A DNA stretch of 64,000 nt from Monocercomonoides exilis (lineage: Eukaryota > Preaxostyla > Oxymonadida > Polymastigidae), in contig LSRY02000011.1 of NCBI GenBank assembly GCA_001643675.2, forward strand, positions 1,532,501 through 1,596,500. Direction: 5' to 3'. The notes under the pieces were generated by a model. The model was given only the letters and a program-made list of their open reading frames with translations, made no database searches and was not told the origin of the DNA. The translations under genes and the position numbers were made by a program. Shown piece after piece: positions 22,013-35,000 of this stretch (positions within the stretch are counted from its first letter, which is position 1; every line of letters begins with the position of its first letter).

Positions 22013-25000
22013 TTTGAGGAGCTCATCACACACATTGGTTGTTGAATCGAAACCAAGAGAATTTGATTTAAGTGATTTTGTTCTTGCACCTACATCGTCA
22101 AGTAAAGTGATTGGAAATCCATATGTTCCAACTACACTATTAGAAAGTAATTTTGAAAATAAAGGACAACTCGAATCACCTTCGCCGAAGGACAATTCAT
22201 TAACTCTGCTTCATAATCAAATACCAAGAAAAAAGCAGCATTCTGAGCATAAAATTAAGTCAAAAAGATTGAACCAATCGATAAAAAAAGTTGGCAGCGA
22301 TAACGAACTCTTTTCGCAGAGAAGAAACTATGCTTTTCTCAGATCTGAAGATGCTTTATCTTCATTTCTTTCATTTCCAACTCTGACAGACTCAAACACG
22401 AAAGTGGATCTTGTGCATGCAAGAAAGAAGTTTCTTTATCCTTTTGAATTCAAAGCGGACATTCTGAAATTCACAACATCTTCTCTTTCGCTTTTCTCTC
22501 AATTTGCTTTAATGGGCTCAAAAATCGAAAATTGCAAAGAAGGATATTTTTCAGTTCTCAATACCTCATCTTTCAACGAACATGAAAATACTAAATTAAA
22601 CACAGCAATTTCGAGCAAAGCAAATGCTTTCAAAGATACAAAAGCAAGTGAGACAAAAGTTTGGAGGGAAATATTCCAATTACTCAAAAAAGGAGTAGAT
22701 ATTCACATATACAAAGAGATGCTATATCGATTTACGAAAGATAACACAAAAACTGAGAATAAAAGAAAAGAACTTTCTGACATTTCCGTAATGAAAAAAA
22801 AGGATGACAAAAAAAACACAAAGAACGAAACCATTTCATTTGATTCATCTGCTCAAACAGATAAAGGAGTCTTGAATGGAATAGAATCAGTTGAAATTCA
22901 ACAAGACAATATTTCATCAGCAGATAAACGTGCCAAATTTGCGTGCCATTCAACTTATCAATATAATTTTTCATTTTCTTCAAACAAACAGAAAGAGAAC
23001 AAACTACTTCGAATCGTAAGAAGTATAATTATTGTACAATTAAAAGAGCAAGAGCAGCAACATTTAACAACACCAAAATTATCGCCACCACATTCTTCTC
23101 GTTTTTCGCATCCTCTTTCTTCTCACGCCTCAAGTTCCTCACCAAAAATACCATTTGCTCAAGTTCAAGAACACAAGACTGTTGATCAAGTTTGGCAAAG
23201 GCCCTATCAACAAACTGTAAATGCTGCTTATTTCAGCCATTTGATTTGTCCTTCATTTTTTGGAATGCCAAAGCTAATGAACGACCAGCTGGATGAAAAC
23301 ATCCGCTTTTCGAGTGACTGTTTTTCGTGGTGGAATAATGAAAGGATAAGAAAAGAGAGCATCCAAAATTCCAAAAGTTTATCGTATTCTTCGTTCAATC
23401 ACGGGGCTTTTGATCAAAGTTTATGGACAAATGAAACAGGCACAACTTCAGCTGAATTCAGGAAGGGAGACGAAGATGACTTGAACAGGCTTTCAACACT
23501 TTCACCAAAATCTGTTGAATCTCCCGAAAACAGCGAAGGCAGAGCAATCGAAAAGAAGCGAACGTCTCAGTCTCGCTTGCGTGGGCAGAGCAGAAGTCCC
23601 AATGAAACCAGTCATCAGCCTATCAGTCGAAGTGTGAGAAAGCCAAAACGAAGAAGCCGAAGGAGAAGTTGGTTCAGCTCGCGGAAGAAGCGGAGAAGAG
23701 CAGCGGAGCGAATGCGGATGAGAAATGAGGCAGCTTCTGAGGAGTCGGAGCAGACAGCAGAGGAAGAGACAGTCAGCGATGAGGAATACAAAGAGGCACA
23801 CAGAAGAAGCAGAAAAGCAGAGAAAGGTGAAGAAGGAGATGATGAGGGTAATGAAGAAGAAGAAGAAGAAGAAGAAGGAGAAAAAGAAGACGACGAAAAG
23901 GAAGCAGAAGCTGAAGAAGACTCAAGAGATGCAGAAAGCGATCCATTCATGTCAATGAGCAGCACCGATTCACAGGAAATTCGAAGATCTTCCGAAAAAA
24001 GCAAAGAAAAGCCCAAGCAGAAGCAAGAATTAACACAGCGCTCAAAACAGGAATTATCGATACAGCAGAAATATCCTTCGATGGCATCACAGAAGGCTCA
24101 GCTGCTGATGCCGATTGCATCTTTCAATCCTCTTCACTTCTCATCGAAGCTGCCATCTGCCTTGAACTCGCATTCTTTGAGCAATAGCATGACTTCTCTG
24201 GCTGCACAGGCACAGCAGCAATTCACACAGCATCAACTGTCTGGGGCAGATTCAATACACTCTTCGTTTTCTTCTGATGCATTGAATAATCATCCTGCTT
24301 CTGCATCGTCATCATCTTCTTCTTATCGAAGTAATGTTCCTTCTTTTTCCAATTTCCCAGAGTTCGCCTCTGCCTTCGCCCTCACCTCGTCTTCGGGTAC
24401 TTCTCTTCCTTCTTCTGTGGAATTGCTTGCCTCAAAGGCAAAAAGAGGGAGAAGCCAAATAGGCAAAGGAGATCTGATTGATGAGAATCAGCCAAATGAA
24501 TCCACACATGGTCATCAGATTCCTGCACGCACATTGCCATCGTCATCTGCATCATCATCATCATTTCCTTCATCCGCAACAAACACACGTGAAGATTTTG
24601 GCTTTTCCACACATTCTAATATTCCTTTGCCTTTCTCAAGTAACACCTCTTCTGCTTCATTTCGGGCTCAATCTGCATCACAACAAGCATCAAATTCAAC
24701 TTCATTTGCACCATCATCATCAACAGCTCCTAGTTTGCTTGGATCTTCGATGCCAACAGCACCAAAATATTCCTCATTTAACTCTTTGTCTGCCTTTCAA
24801 GCACTTCATCGTTCTCCTTATCCTGTTCAGCGTGCTGCTCCTGCACTTTCATACAATCAGCAGTCAGCTGTTTCTACAAAGCCTTCGTTTTTTGGAGCCA
24901 ATCCACTTTTGGTCTCAGGCAATTCTTCAGCTCTGCTTTCTTCGTCAAATCCTGCTTCTTTCTCTTCCACGTCTCCTTCTTCTGCATCTGCATCTTCCTC

Positions 25001-25406
25001 TTCCTCTTCTCATTTGACTTCTCCACCTCGAAATTCATCATTCACCTCTTCGTCTTCATTCCATTCCAACACAACAACTGATTCAGCATCTTCTTATCAT
25101 TCGCCTCACACTCACACGTCAGCTTCGTTCAATCCTTCTCCTTTCTCTCAAATGAACTTGCCAATCTCTCCTTCTCCTCTTTCACATCCACAACGCACTC
25201 CTTCATTGTCCTCTTCTCCTTTGCATGCATCTTCGCCTACAGTTTCTATCTCTCCTCCAACTATTCCAGTGAAAAATCTGAAAATCCATTTGAAAGCGAA
25301 TAATTCATTACAAGGCAAAGAGCAAAAAGTACTGAAACAATTTACATCTTTTGAGCAGGATGAGAATATTAGAACAAAGGAATCGCAGTTGAACTTACCA
25401 TCATAA
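22013..25406 (+). CDS. Ser-rich protein of unknown function with basic/acidic middle, 5' end unresolved
   Basis: An open frame of about 1,130 codons ending TAA at 25404–25406. I do not recognise a domain. The frame follows a TAA at 22005–22007 and has no ATG until 22512, so the true start is probably in an upstream exon spliced to an acceptor at 22012 (TTTAG), or translation starts at 22512. The first 500 residues are mixed sequence with Lys and Ser, including short Trp-containing parts (DQVWQRPYQQ, SCFSWWNNERIRKES) that look non-random. Residues ~537–570 are strongly basic (RKPKRRSRRR…SSRKKRRRAAERMRM), like a nuclear localisation signal. An acidic run follows (~600–645, mostly Glu), then about 400 residues of Ser/Pro/Ala-rich, probably disordered sequence. 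A nuclear protein is a guess from composition. It is convergent with the HECT gene. Confidence 0.65.
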
Positions 25407-26031
25407 AGGACTTCTCGAATATTTCGCTATATTTGCAGATATTATCATATTCTCTTGAAGATTGAGTAAATATTTCTTGTTTTCTCTCTTTCACACACTT
25501 TTTTTTGAAGTTAGAGAAGGGATGGTATTTTTATCTTAACTGTTTTAATTTTTAGAATGATCAAAAATCGAAACAAGCGATTATATCAATTATTAGAAAA
25601 TTTTGTGATAATCAAAGTACTTGTAAAAATTAGAAAGGTCGAGTTTTTTTCGTATTAATTTCTCTTTTCAAACAAGAACATTTTCACTTTCTTTTTGAGT
25701 TTGTCTCTTTTCCATTATCCTATGCAGTCATTTTCTCAACAACACAAAATCTCTATTTTCTGTTTCAAAAAAAAATAATTATTTGAATTATTTTTTTTAT
25801 TTTTTTTTTTAAAATAAGAATAATGATTGAACGGAACAAAAAACGAAACAATAAAAACAAGATTGAACTTTTGCCACGAAAAAAAAGATAAATAAATAAA
25901 TTAAATACATTTTCAATACAATTTTTCAATTGTTATCTAAAAATCCAAAATACACAAAAAGAAGAGATAATCACAAGAAATCAAAACAAAAATAAAAAAA
26001 TTCTTTCTAACAATTGATAACGAAATCCATT
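25407..26031. other. AT-rich convergent 3' intergenic region
   Basis: About 625 bp between the stop codon of the plus-strand Ser-rich gene and that of the minus-strand HECT gene. It must hold both 3' ends. It is mostly A/T runs; I see no gene and cannot assign a polyadenylation signal with confidence. Confidence 0.6.
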
Positions 26032-29000
26032 TTAAATAAAGCCAAATCCCTCAGACCCTTCACTCACAGCAAGCAAAAGCCTCTCTTTAAGAATTTCAAA
26101 GCTCGAATAAGGTGGCAACTCCAACTGGTTGAAGCACGTGTGAGCAGTTGGCAGACGTTGGTTGTCAAAGTGAACACGTGTGATGTCTATGCGTTGAGGG
26201 CCATGGATTCCCACAAGATTTCCAAAGCCACCCAGCGGTACTTTCGATGTTCCTGTGATAAACTGCACAAGCCTTGCTTTTTGTTCTTGAGTGAATTCGC
26301 GCACCACTTTCCAGAACCATTTGATAACTTTGTCATTTGCAGAATATCCATTCGAGTAATTTGTATGCCGCATCATATCGTCGATATCTATCTGTGGAAG
26401 TCCGCTAATCAGCAATTCCAGTTCGTTTACATCAAACAGTGTGACAAATTGAATTGGTATCAAATCGTAAAATCCAGAAACAAAGGCATCTATCTGCTGC
26501 TTGATGTCGCGGGTAATTCTCGATTCTGTTATGAGTCTGACATATTCGTATCTGTTCTCGTTTGTAACAGTAATATTCTTTCCGTTTGGCTTCAGTTCCA
26601 ATGTCTTTGCTGTTCCGAAGTCATCAAGTGTCGTCTCAAAGGTCAGCTCTTCTTCTTCGATGTTTGGATGGTCCAGAACCCATTTCATGGATCTGAAGAG
26701 CTCTGGATCGACACCTTCAAGATCGTTAAATACAACAGATATTCCAAGAATGTGCTTATAAAACGAGCGAGTGAAATGAGCATCGAGCAGTTGCTCATCA
26801 CATATTGCTTTTGCAACCATTCTGCCTGCAAAGAAGAAGTAATCGAGGTGGCTGGGTCCATTTACGCTTGAATGAGGATCTGGCTGAAACGTTGCTTGGT
26901 TGACACAAGGCTTGAACAAAGCATAATCAGGGTTGAAGAGCTGTTGAGAAAGCACAACGTAAAACTCCCGCAAAACACCGCCTGCGTCCTCTCCTTCTTC
27001 GCCTTTGAATGATATCTTCAGAGGCTGATACATTTCTCGTGGGGACATGTGCGACAGCATGTTAAAGGCATCTTCAAAGCAAGAACTACGTCTGACTCTC
27101 AGAGGCTGGCGCTTATTCGAAGGATTTATCGAGTTAATGTGTCTGCGCAGAAGAGAACGGAAGATTAAGCGTTTCAAACTGAAAGTGATGCAAAACGGAA
27201 CTCTGAGGAGAGGAGCAAACAGCGAACGCGGATTGATCATCTGAAGGTTGGACAAAAGAAGATAATTTACAAGCAACTTGTGCTGAGCGCCGAATATGTG
27301 AATAGGATGCAGTTCTGTTGATTGTGTGGATGAGGCACTCAAAATAGAAGTTGAGGTTGGAGAACGGGCAAAGAAAGAGTTGCATGCCAATAGAGAAGAT
27401 GCAGGAGAGGAAGTCGATGCCATTGCTGATTTGTTCGTTTGTGCTTCTGGTAGTTCCGAAGAAGCAATTGGCAATGACCTAAGAGAGAACAAAGGAAAAG
27501 ATAGAGAAAGATCAATCGAAGAAGGAACACGAATGAGCGGAGAAGAATAACTTAATGATTTTCTTGAAGATTTGACAGCACGATCAGATGGACTTAAAGA
27601 GGCATTTCCAAGATTTGATGAATGAAGTGAGTAAGATGCATTCTGCGCTTTTGCAGAGAGACTAACACGTTGAGCGGGGAAAAGAGGAGAAAATGAAGAA
27701 GCCAACACCTTTGATGCTGCATTTCCAACAGAAGGAGTTGATAATGCTGAGGATGTAGCAAATTTATTTTCCTTTTGAAGATTATTTGAATGCTCATTTA
27801 TAGAAAGTGGTTTGATACTTGAAATCTCTTTTTCTCTGGTTGCTTCGACTGTGTCTTTCTTTTCCTGTTGTGCTTCAGCTGACCACAAATCGTCGCCAGT
27901 CAGACTTGTGGCAAGGCTCCCGTATTTCTCTTTGATTGATGCAACCATCGTTGGTACAGGCTCAGGGAATTGAGACGAGATATGAGAGACATTAAGCAAG
28001 AGATGAATAGAAGGAGCAAGCATCGGGAAGTACGACCGGATGAAAGCTGAGAAAGCAGCTTCACGAAGACGCAATGAAGCAGGAGTTGGGAACGGAAGAG
28101 TAGGATCAGGAAGAGATGACACCATGTCAATGAATGAAGAAAGCTCATCAGAAGAAGAAGGCGATAGATCAGATTGTGAAGTTGACGAAGAGTTTGACAA
28201 AGGAGATGGTGTGTTCAGTGTGGATGTGGATGAATGTGCTAAATGTGAAAGTAGATTCGGTCTGGATGGGACGACATTCGGTGTTGATAGCATTGGAGTG
28301 AATGTTATGTTGGATGAAAACACCTGATCTCCGCTTGGCGTCTCAAGAGATGTGTAAGGCCGGAGTTGTGCCTGTATCTGGTTAGACGGAATAGAGGCAT
28401 TTCTTGTTTGATCCATTGGAGTTGAAGATGAAGCTGTGAAGATGCTTGGCTCTGCAAACACTTCCGCAGCTGGTTGCGACGGATTTTCTGTCGAAGATGT
28501 TTGAGAACTCGAAGAACAATGGGAAGAAGAAGATGACGAAGAAGAAGAAGAAGTTGATGAATTTGAAGCATCTTGTTCAGAAGAAGCGTCAGTAGGCAAT
28601 TGAACATCAATTTGAGGAAGCGAAGCATCCGTACCAAGGACAATGGTGTCAGTAGGTGACAATCTGATAGGCGATTGGTGTTCTGGTGTTTCGAGAAGCC
28701 TTGTATTATCCTGTTGCTGTTGTGTTGCTGCTGATGATGACTGTTCAGGGCGAATCCTCATTCGACGAGGAGCAGCTGGCACAACCGTTCTCAGCCTGAT
28801 GACGTGTGGAGTCAGAAGAGACAAGCGCACACTTTCACTGTTGTTGATCTCAGACACAGGAGTTATCTGATTTGAGCCGTTCGAATCTGCCGTCCCGTTG
28901 AACGCTGTCTGTCCGCTGTTTGGTGTTTGTTCGGATGAAGGCTCCGGTTGATTGGATGTGATGTTTTCTTCTGTGCTTTCAACATCCATTTTCTGAGCAG

Positions 29001-32000
29001 AGTTCGGATCATTCGATGATTTGAAATAATTTGTGATTGACGGCTGAAGTGAAGACTTTTTCAATGCTTTTTGGCGAAGAGCTTCATGATGAATCAGCCT
29101 CCTTTTCTCCATTTTGATCAAATAATTCTTGTAATTAGCAAATGACCTCTCCCTCAACTTCTCAACTGCCTCAACTCTGACAAGAGACTGACACGAAAGT
29201 ATTTGCAAGAGTCCTTCTTCTCCAATGCCATAAATAAGAAACGGATTTGACAATGGACTCGCTTCAGATCTGTTGAATGAGAAGTTTACTGCTTGAGAGG
29301 AATTTGAAGAGAACGAATATGACATTTTCATGAAGGAATGGAATTGCCTGTCAATTGGAGGAGGAAGCATTGGTGAAGAATACTTTTGCAAACTCCACGT
29401 TTGTGGAAGATCAAAATTCGAATTGTTAGTATTTGAATTGAGCGATGATGTTACATTTCGTCTTGTTGACATTGCTGTCAGCAATGGAACATAAATTTCT
29501 TCAATCGAGTGTGACAGTTCTTTCAATTGGTGCTTTTTAAGTGCAAATTCTGATTTATTGTGATTGTCAGTAGACGACTGATTCGATGAATTATTGGTGT
29601 TTGCTTCATTCTCATTGTGGCGTACAATATGTTTCCAGTATGGAAGAATCGAAGGTTTCCATACAGTTTCTGATTTCAATGAAGTCGAGGAAAGCTCGGA
29701 AGACGATGATGAGTTTGCTAAATGTGTTGATTCTGCTCTTGGAACATCTTCTGCTCGTCTGTTCTCGCTATGTCTGCGCCTTCTTCCGTTTGTGTGATTC
29801 ATTTCATTCGGATTGGTTCTTTCTTCGTCTGCATGATTCAGTTCATCCATCACATCTTCAATCAACTCCATCACATCAACATCTTCGCTTTCTCTGCGAT
29901 ATTGTCCGCTTCTCGAATCTCCTAAAGAACCGAAATGAGGCTCCCCTAATCTTCTTCTGCTCGCAAACGGGGAGCCGAAATTTCTGACTGAATCGTTCAA
30001 TTGCAGCCACGATGCTCCCATTTCTTGCAGATAAGGATCGGAATGGCCGACTGATCCCATTCCCAAGCCAAAGCTATGGCGAGGGCGATTCAAACGCTCT
30101 CCATATGCATTTCCAAGTGTTGAATGCAGCTCTCTTTGACGATGCAGCGGCCTGCGTATTCCATTAGTAATTCCACTGTTAACGATTTCCATCATGCTAT
30201 CTTCGTCATCACTGTCGTCGCTATTATCGCTGTCATCGCTATCATGAGCAGAGCTGTTGTTTTCATTGCTATTTCCATTGTTCAAGTTTTCTGCTGGTGC
30301 ATTTCCATCCACATCCATTCGTATTTCACTGGCAACCGGATGAGCTGCATCAGAATCGCTTTGAATGACTGGATTTCCCATTTGACGATGATGTATTTTC
30401 TTCTTTTTGAACAGTCCTTTTCCTGTTGTAACATGTGGGTCTGGAATAAGCAATGACAAAGACGACAACATTCCATTTATAAGAGGCATCAGTGGCTGAA
30501 TTATGCAATAGCACTGCCTCATGAAGAGTGATAATATGACATCTCGCTCATGTTCCAAATCGTTCCAGGCAGAAAGTGGAATAATTTGCTCGAATTGGCG
30601 TAAAATTGGCTCAAAAGACGGGGAGACGGTTGGCAGAGAACGACGAACAAGTGCAGGATGATTAGGCTTTGCAAGCAAAACTGCATTGTTAGTACTGGAA
30701 TTATGTGGTGACAAGACTTCACTTGTAGCAGAAGCAGAATTTGTTGACTGCGCAACACCTGATTTGGGTTCTGTTTGCATTGCTTCATTTGAAGAGGAAT
30801 TATCAGCTTCGGAAACTTTTGGAGATTCAGATGAACTGTTGCTTGACTTATTCTCAAATATTACTGAATTTGAATTATTTGCTTCTTTTTGGCTTTGCAG
30901 AACCATTTCTCTCGCTTGTTCGATTATTTCTGCTTCTGAAGCAACTATTATTGAAGATGGATAACTTGAAATATCAGGCTTTTGGCTTTCCGTACTGTCC
31001 ATTTCTGTAGATTTCTCTCCTTTTTCCTTTGATTTCTGCTCATTCATTTGCCTCTGGCTCCTGAACACATAGCCCAACCTCCCTCCTTTGCTCTGATAAA
31101 CCTCATCCTTCTTTCTCAGCAAATGGAATGTCCGTTCATTTGTCAGCACAACAGCCAGAGAGATAAGTTCCGGAATGAACAGCGAAGAGGAGATAAGAGG
31201 ATGGATAACAGTTGAAGACAGTGGAGGAAGGGCTTTTGAAGTCGAGCTAACATTTGTCTTTGAAGTTTCTTCATTTTTGCTTTCTTTCTTTTCATCATTC
31301 TGCTCCGTTGATTTTTTGGTATTTGGCGATGATTGTATTTTCTGTTCAGCATTTACCGTTTCTTTACCTTTTTCTTGATCAGATGTGGCTGATCCTTTAT
31401 TTTTCATTCGCTTTCTGGATGGCTCGTCCAACACTTCGGAATCTGCATCTTCTGATTTCTGAACGAAAAGTTCTTTCACTTCTGCTATTTTCTGCCCCTT
31501 CTTCTGTTTGATCGCTTCATTTTCCAACGGAGCAAGCAAATAATCTGACGAGACCATTCCACCAAACAAGTTCTCACTCGCATACAACGCTATCGAAAGT
31601 CCTCCTTTTCTCAGCCAAGACTTCATCACTTCGTATACAGTTCCTCCTATCAATTCCTTCCCTTCATACATTTTCATGGTGTCCGAAGCAATTTCATTGA
31701 CTTTTAAAGTTTTTGTTCTGTCTGCGGCAGACTCTCCATCTCTTTCTCTGCATCTTATTGCCTGCTCTTCTCTAATGCACGTTGAGAACGGAAGTGATGA
31801 AGAATTCATCATTTCGCTCTCGAACCGAGGAGGATAGACAGAAGAGCGCATTGGTGCAGAATAGAGCACTTTTCTGGGAGTGAGGAGAGACAAAGATGGA
31901 GCGGAGTGTGTTGATGTGCTGCTGCTTGATGTTGAAGAATCATTTGCAAAAGTATAAGCAAAATACGGATTGTACAGAGTTGGATCAAATATCGATACAG

Positions 32001-35000
32001 GAAAGCCTTCTGAGGAAGTGAACGGAGGAATGTTCTGCGATTGCGATGATATATAAGACGGAGGAAAATGGACAGTCTTCTGCTGATCTGCCACTTCAAG
32101 CACGTCCGAGATGAAACGAATCAGCTGCTCTTTGTCTTCTTGCGGGGTCAGCGGATTGAAAGGTGGGCGAAGCGATTGAGATCGAACAAACATGTCGCTC
32201 TGTTGGTTGTAGAACAAAGACATTCGACTATATGGAGATATTTGTGGAGTCGACGGAGTAAGATACGAATAGCTGTTTAAAACTGGAGTTAATGGAGATG
32301 TTGTGAACGAAGCAGAGGAAGGCACGTTTGCCATTTGATTTAAATACGCTGATTGGATTAATGGTGTTTTAACAGATGAAAAGAAGAAGGTAGAAGTACG
32401 ATAGTCCAATCTTGGCCGAGTTGCTGCTCGTGATGGTGAAGAGAAAAGAGGCGAAAGGGTGGAAGCAGCAGAAGATGTTGGTGAAGAAAGTGATCTAATA
32501 GCAACAGAGGGAGAATTCGTATAGCTTGATGATTGTGCATTATCTTGCAAAGACGAAGATGCTTGACTCAACGATGACGATAATGGTGAGGCTCCAAGAA
32601 TAGAAAATGTGGGATTCCTTTGAGGACCATCAGACGAAAACAGAGAAGGATAAAGACCGACTGAAGAAGAAGAAGGCGTCCGAGAGCTCATTTCATCCAT
32701 CCTCTTCTCTGTGTCCAAAGCACATTCCGAAGATGGTACCATCAAATGCTCCACCTCACTGTCGACTTCAATATCATTTTCACTATCGTCATCATTGCTT
32801 TCTCCATCTTCGTTGAGCATGCTTCCTTCGCTTCCAATACCTTTCCTGCCTTTGCTGTGATTTCTGATCTTTCTCGGATCCTTCGGTGCGTCTGTTCTTG
32901 GTGTCTTGAGTGTCCAAAAGAATCCGTTAATGTTGAATAGCTTCAATGGCAAAAGCGAATTTGCAGTGATTGATGCACAATAAGTATCCACATCGCTTTT
33001 CATCAAGTCGTTCATCTGCAGCATTACTTCAAATGGAGTGCGAACTGGCGTACGATCGGTTGAAGAGCGACACACTTGAACAAGTGAAGAGAAACTGTTT
33101 CCAACTGAGCTGGCCAATGTCTGAGAATTCATTTCTTCCAGATATTGCGGATTCTGAATCCAATTATCTCCTTCCCACATTCTTGCTCTAAATGCAAGTT
33201 TGATTCTATCATCGACAACTTTTTTGATTCGAGCTTCTTTCTTCAACTGCATCTCTTCTTCTTCATTTCCATCTTTTTCAAAGGAGTTCCAAATTTCCTC
33301 AGCGTCAGCTTGTCCATCATCAATGCTTTCTATTCCATATATAAAATCATTTTCCAAGTCCGTGTCAGAACTATTAAGCGCCTGATTTTGCATCTCGAAT
33401 CCTTCATCCTCGTTAAAATAAACTTGCTCACCCGAACTCGATGAGATTATTCCACTCAACGGTGAAAGCGATGACAAGACAGATTGATTGTTTTCAAAGC
33501 TAGATGCAATCGTTCTTACTGATCTATCAGCTTCCACCGATCCATTGAATTCGCCAAAGAGAGCAGAATTGTTTTGCATTTGTTGGTTGTTATTTTGCAG
33601 AGCATTGCCAAATTCAACAATCGGACCTGACTCATTGAGTGTTTGTTCTTCTTCTGGATTAATAATCAGATGCTGTTCATTACTTTGTTCAGATTCAGCT
33701 CTGGAGAGTTCATAATAATCTTCAGGAATCATTTCAAGATTGCCATGATGATTTGTGCTTTCATTGAACTGATATACACTTTGTTGCTCTGTTGAAGGTT
33801 GAAGCGTTTGCATTTCATTTTGCAACATTGATTGAGAATCACTTGGATTTAAGACAGGGAAATGATATTCATTCAAATAATTATTTGAACCACGCGCGAC
33901 ATTTGACACATCTTCCAATACATCCAGCAACTGCCTATATGTGTTGGAGACTTCTTCTCTTGAGCCTGCCCCTGCTTGCATTGATTCATTTGCAATTGTT
34001 CTGCTTTGTTGGCTAAGCCTTTCTCTAATTTCTTCTGTTCCCAGACCAGCTTCGTGCAAATTGAGTATTTCTGAGTCAAGCCGATCCTGAGCAGATGACC
34101 CATGTTGAACAGAATCAGATTGCGACGAAAACTGTTCTGCGTCGCTTGCATCATATGATTCAGTAAATTGCATATTTCTTTCAGGAGCATCTGCATTTGA
34201 ATGCTGATGATTTTCTTCAATATCAGTTTCAGATTCAATTGAATTACGTTGAGCAAAAGAATCATCACCAGTCTCATTGTCTTCGTCTTGAGTAGTTGAA
34301 GAAAGTGTCTCTGATAACTCTTCAGCCTCATGAACATTGTTAATTGCACTCGAAGTATCAAAAAGAATTGTCTCACTGACATCAGCCAATCTGTTTCCAT
34401 TAATATTCATTGGCCCCTCATTATCACCCTGCAAAATGGACTGTACAGAAGCAGCTTCAACAACATTTTGAGATGATCCATCTTGTTCAACTTCTGGAAT
34501 GTCAAACTGATTCATATAAAGCACATCGTCATCATCTGACTCTCTCATCAGTGTGTGCTGTGACTGAGCCGTTGCAGGCGAATTGTTTTGTCGATGATTG
34601 GAATCAACGTAGCGACTTTGTGGATGCGAATGAATTATCGATGAAGAGTTCAAAGGAGTAGCTTGTACATTTTGTTGTATTGTGCTGTTGTCAGAAGACT
34701 GCTCGCCAGATGAAAGAGCGGGTGGCATGTGCTCATCTTGATTGCCTCCAGTGTTCATTGATCTCACTCTGATTGAACTGAGTTGCTCTTCGCTTGTTCT
34801 TCTCCTCCCATCAATTTGAGCATCATCTCCTTCATTGAGATAATCATTAAAGACCCAGCTCTGAGTAGTAAAGCTTCGTTGTGTTGTTCTACTCAGCAAA
34901 TTATTAGAAGCTGTCAATGTCCCTGTTCTTAAAGCAGCGTTTTGCGTTGCAAGGGCATCTGTTTGATCATCTGTGGATGGAACAACAAGAGTCCTCGAAG

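Noticed and set aside
26014-26871. A 285-codon plus-strand frame opposite the HECT domain
   Set aside because: It is antisense to an unmistakable HECT catalytic domain and shows no family features.
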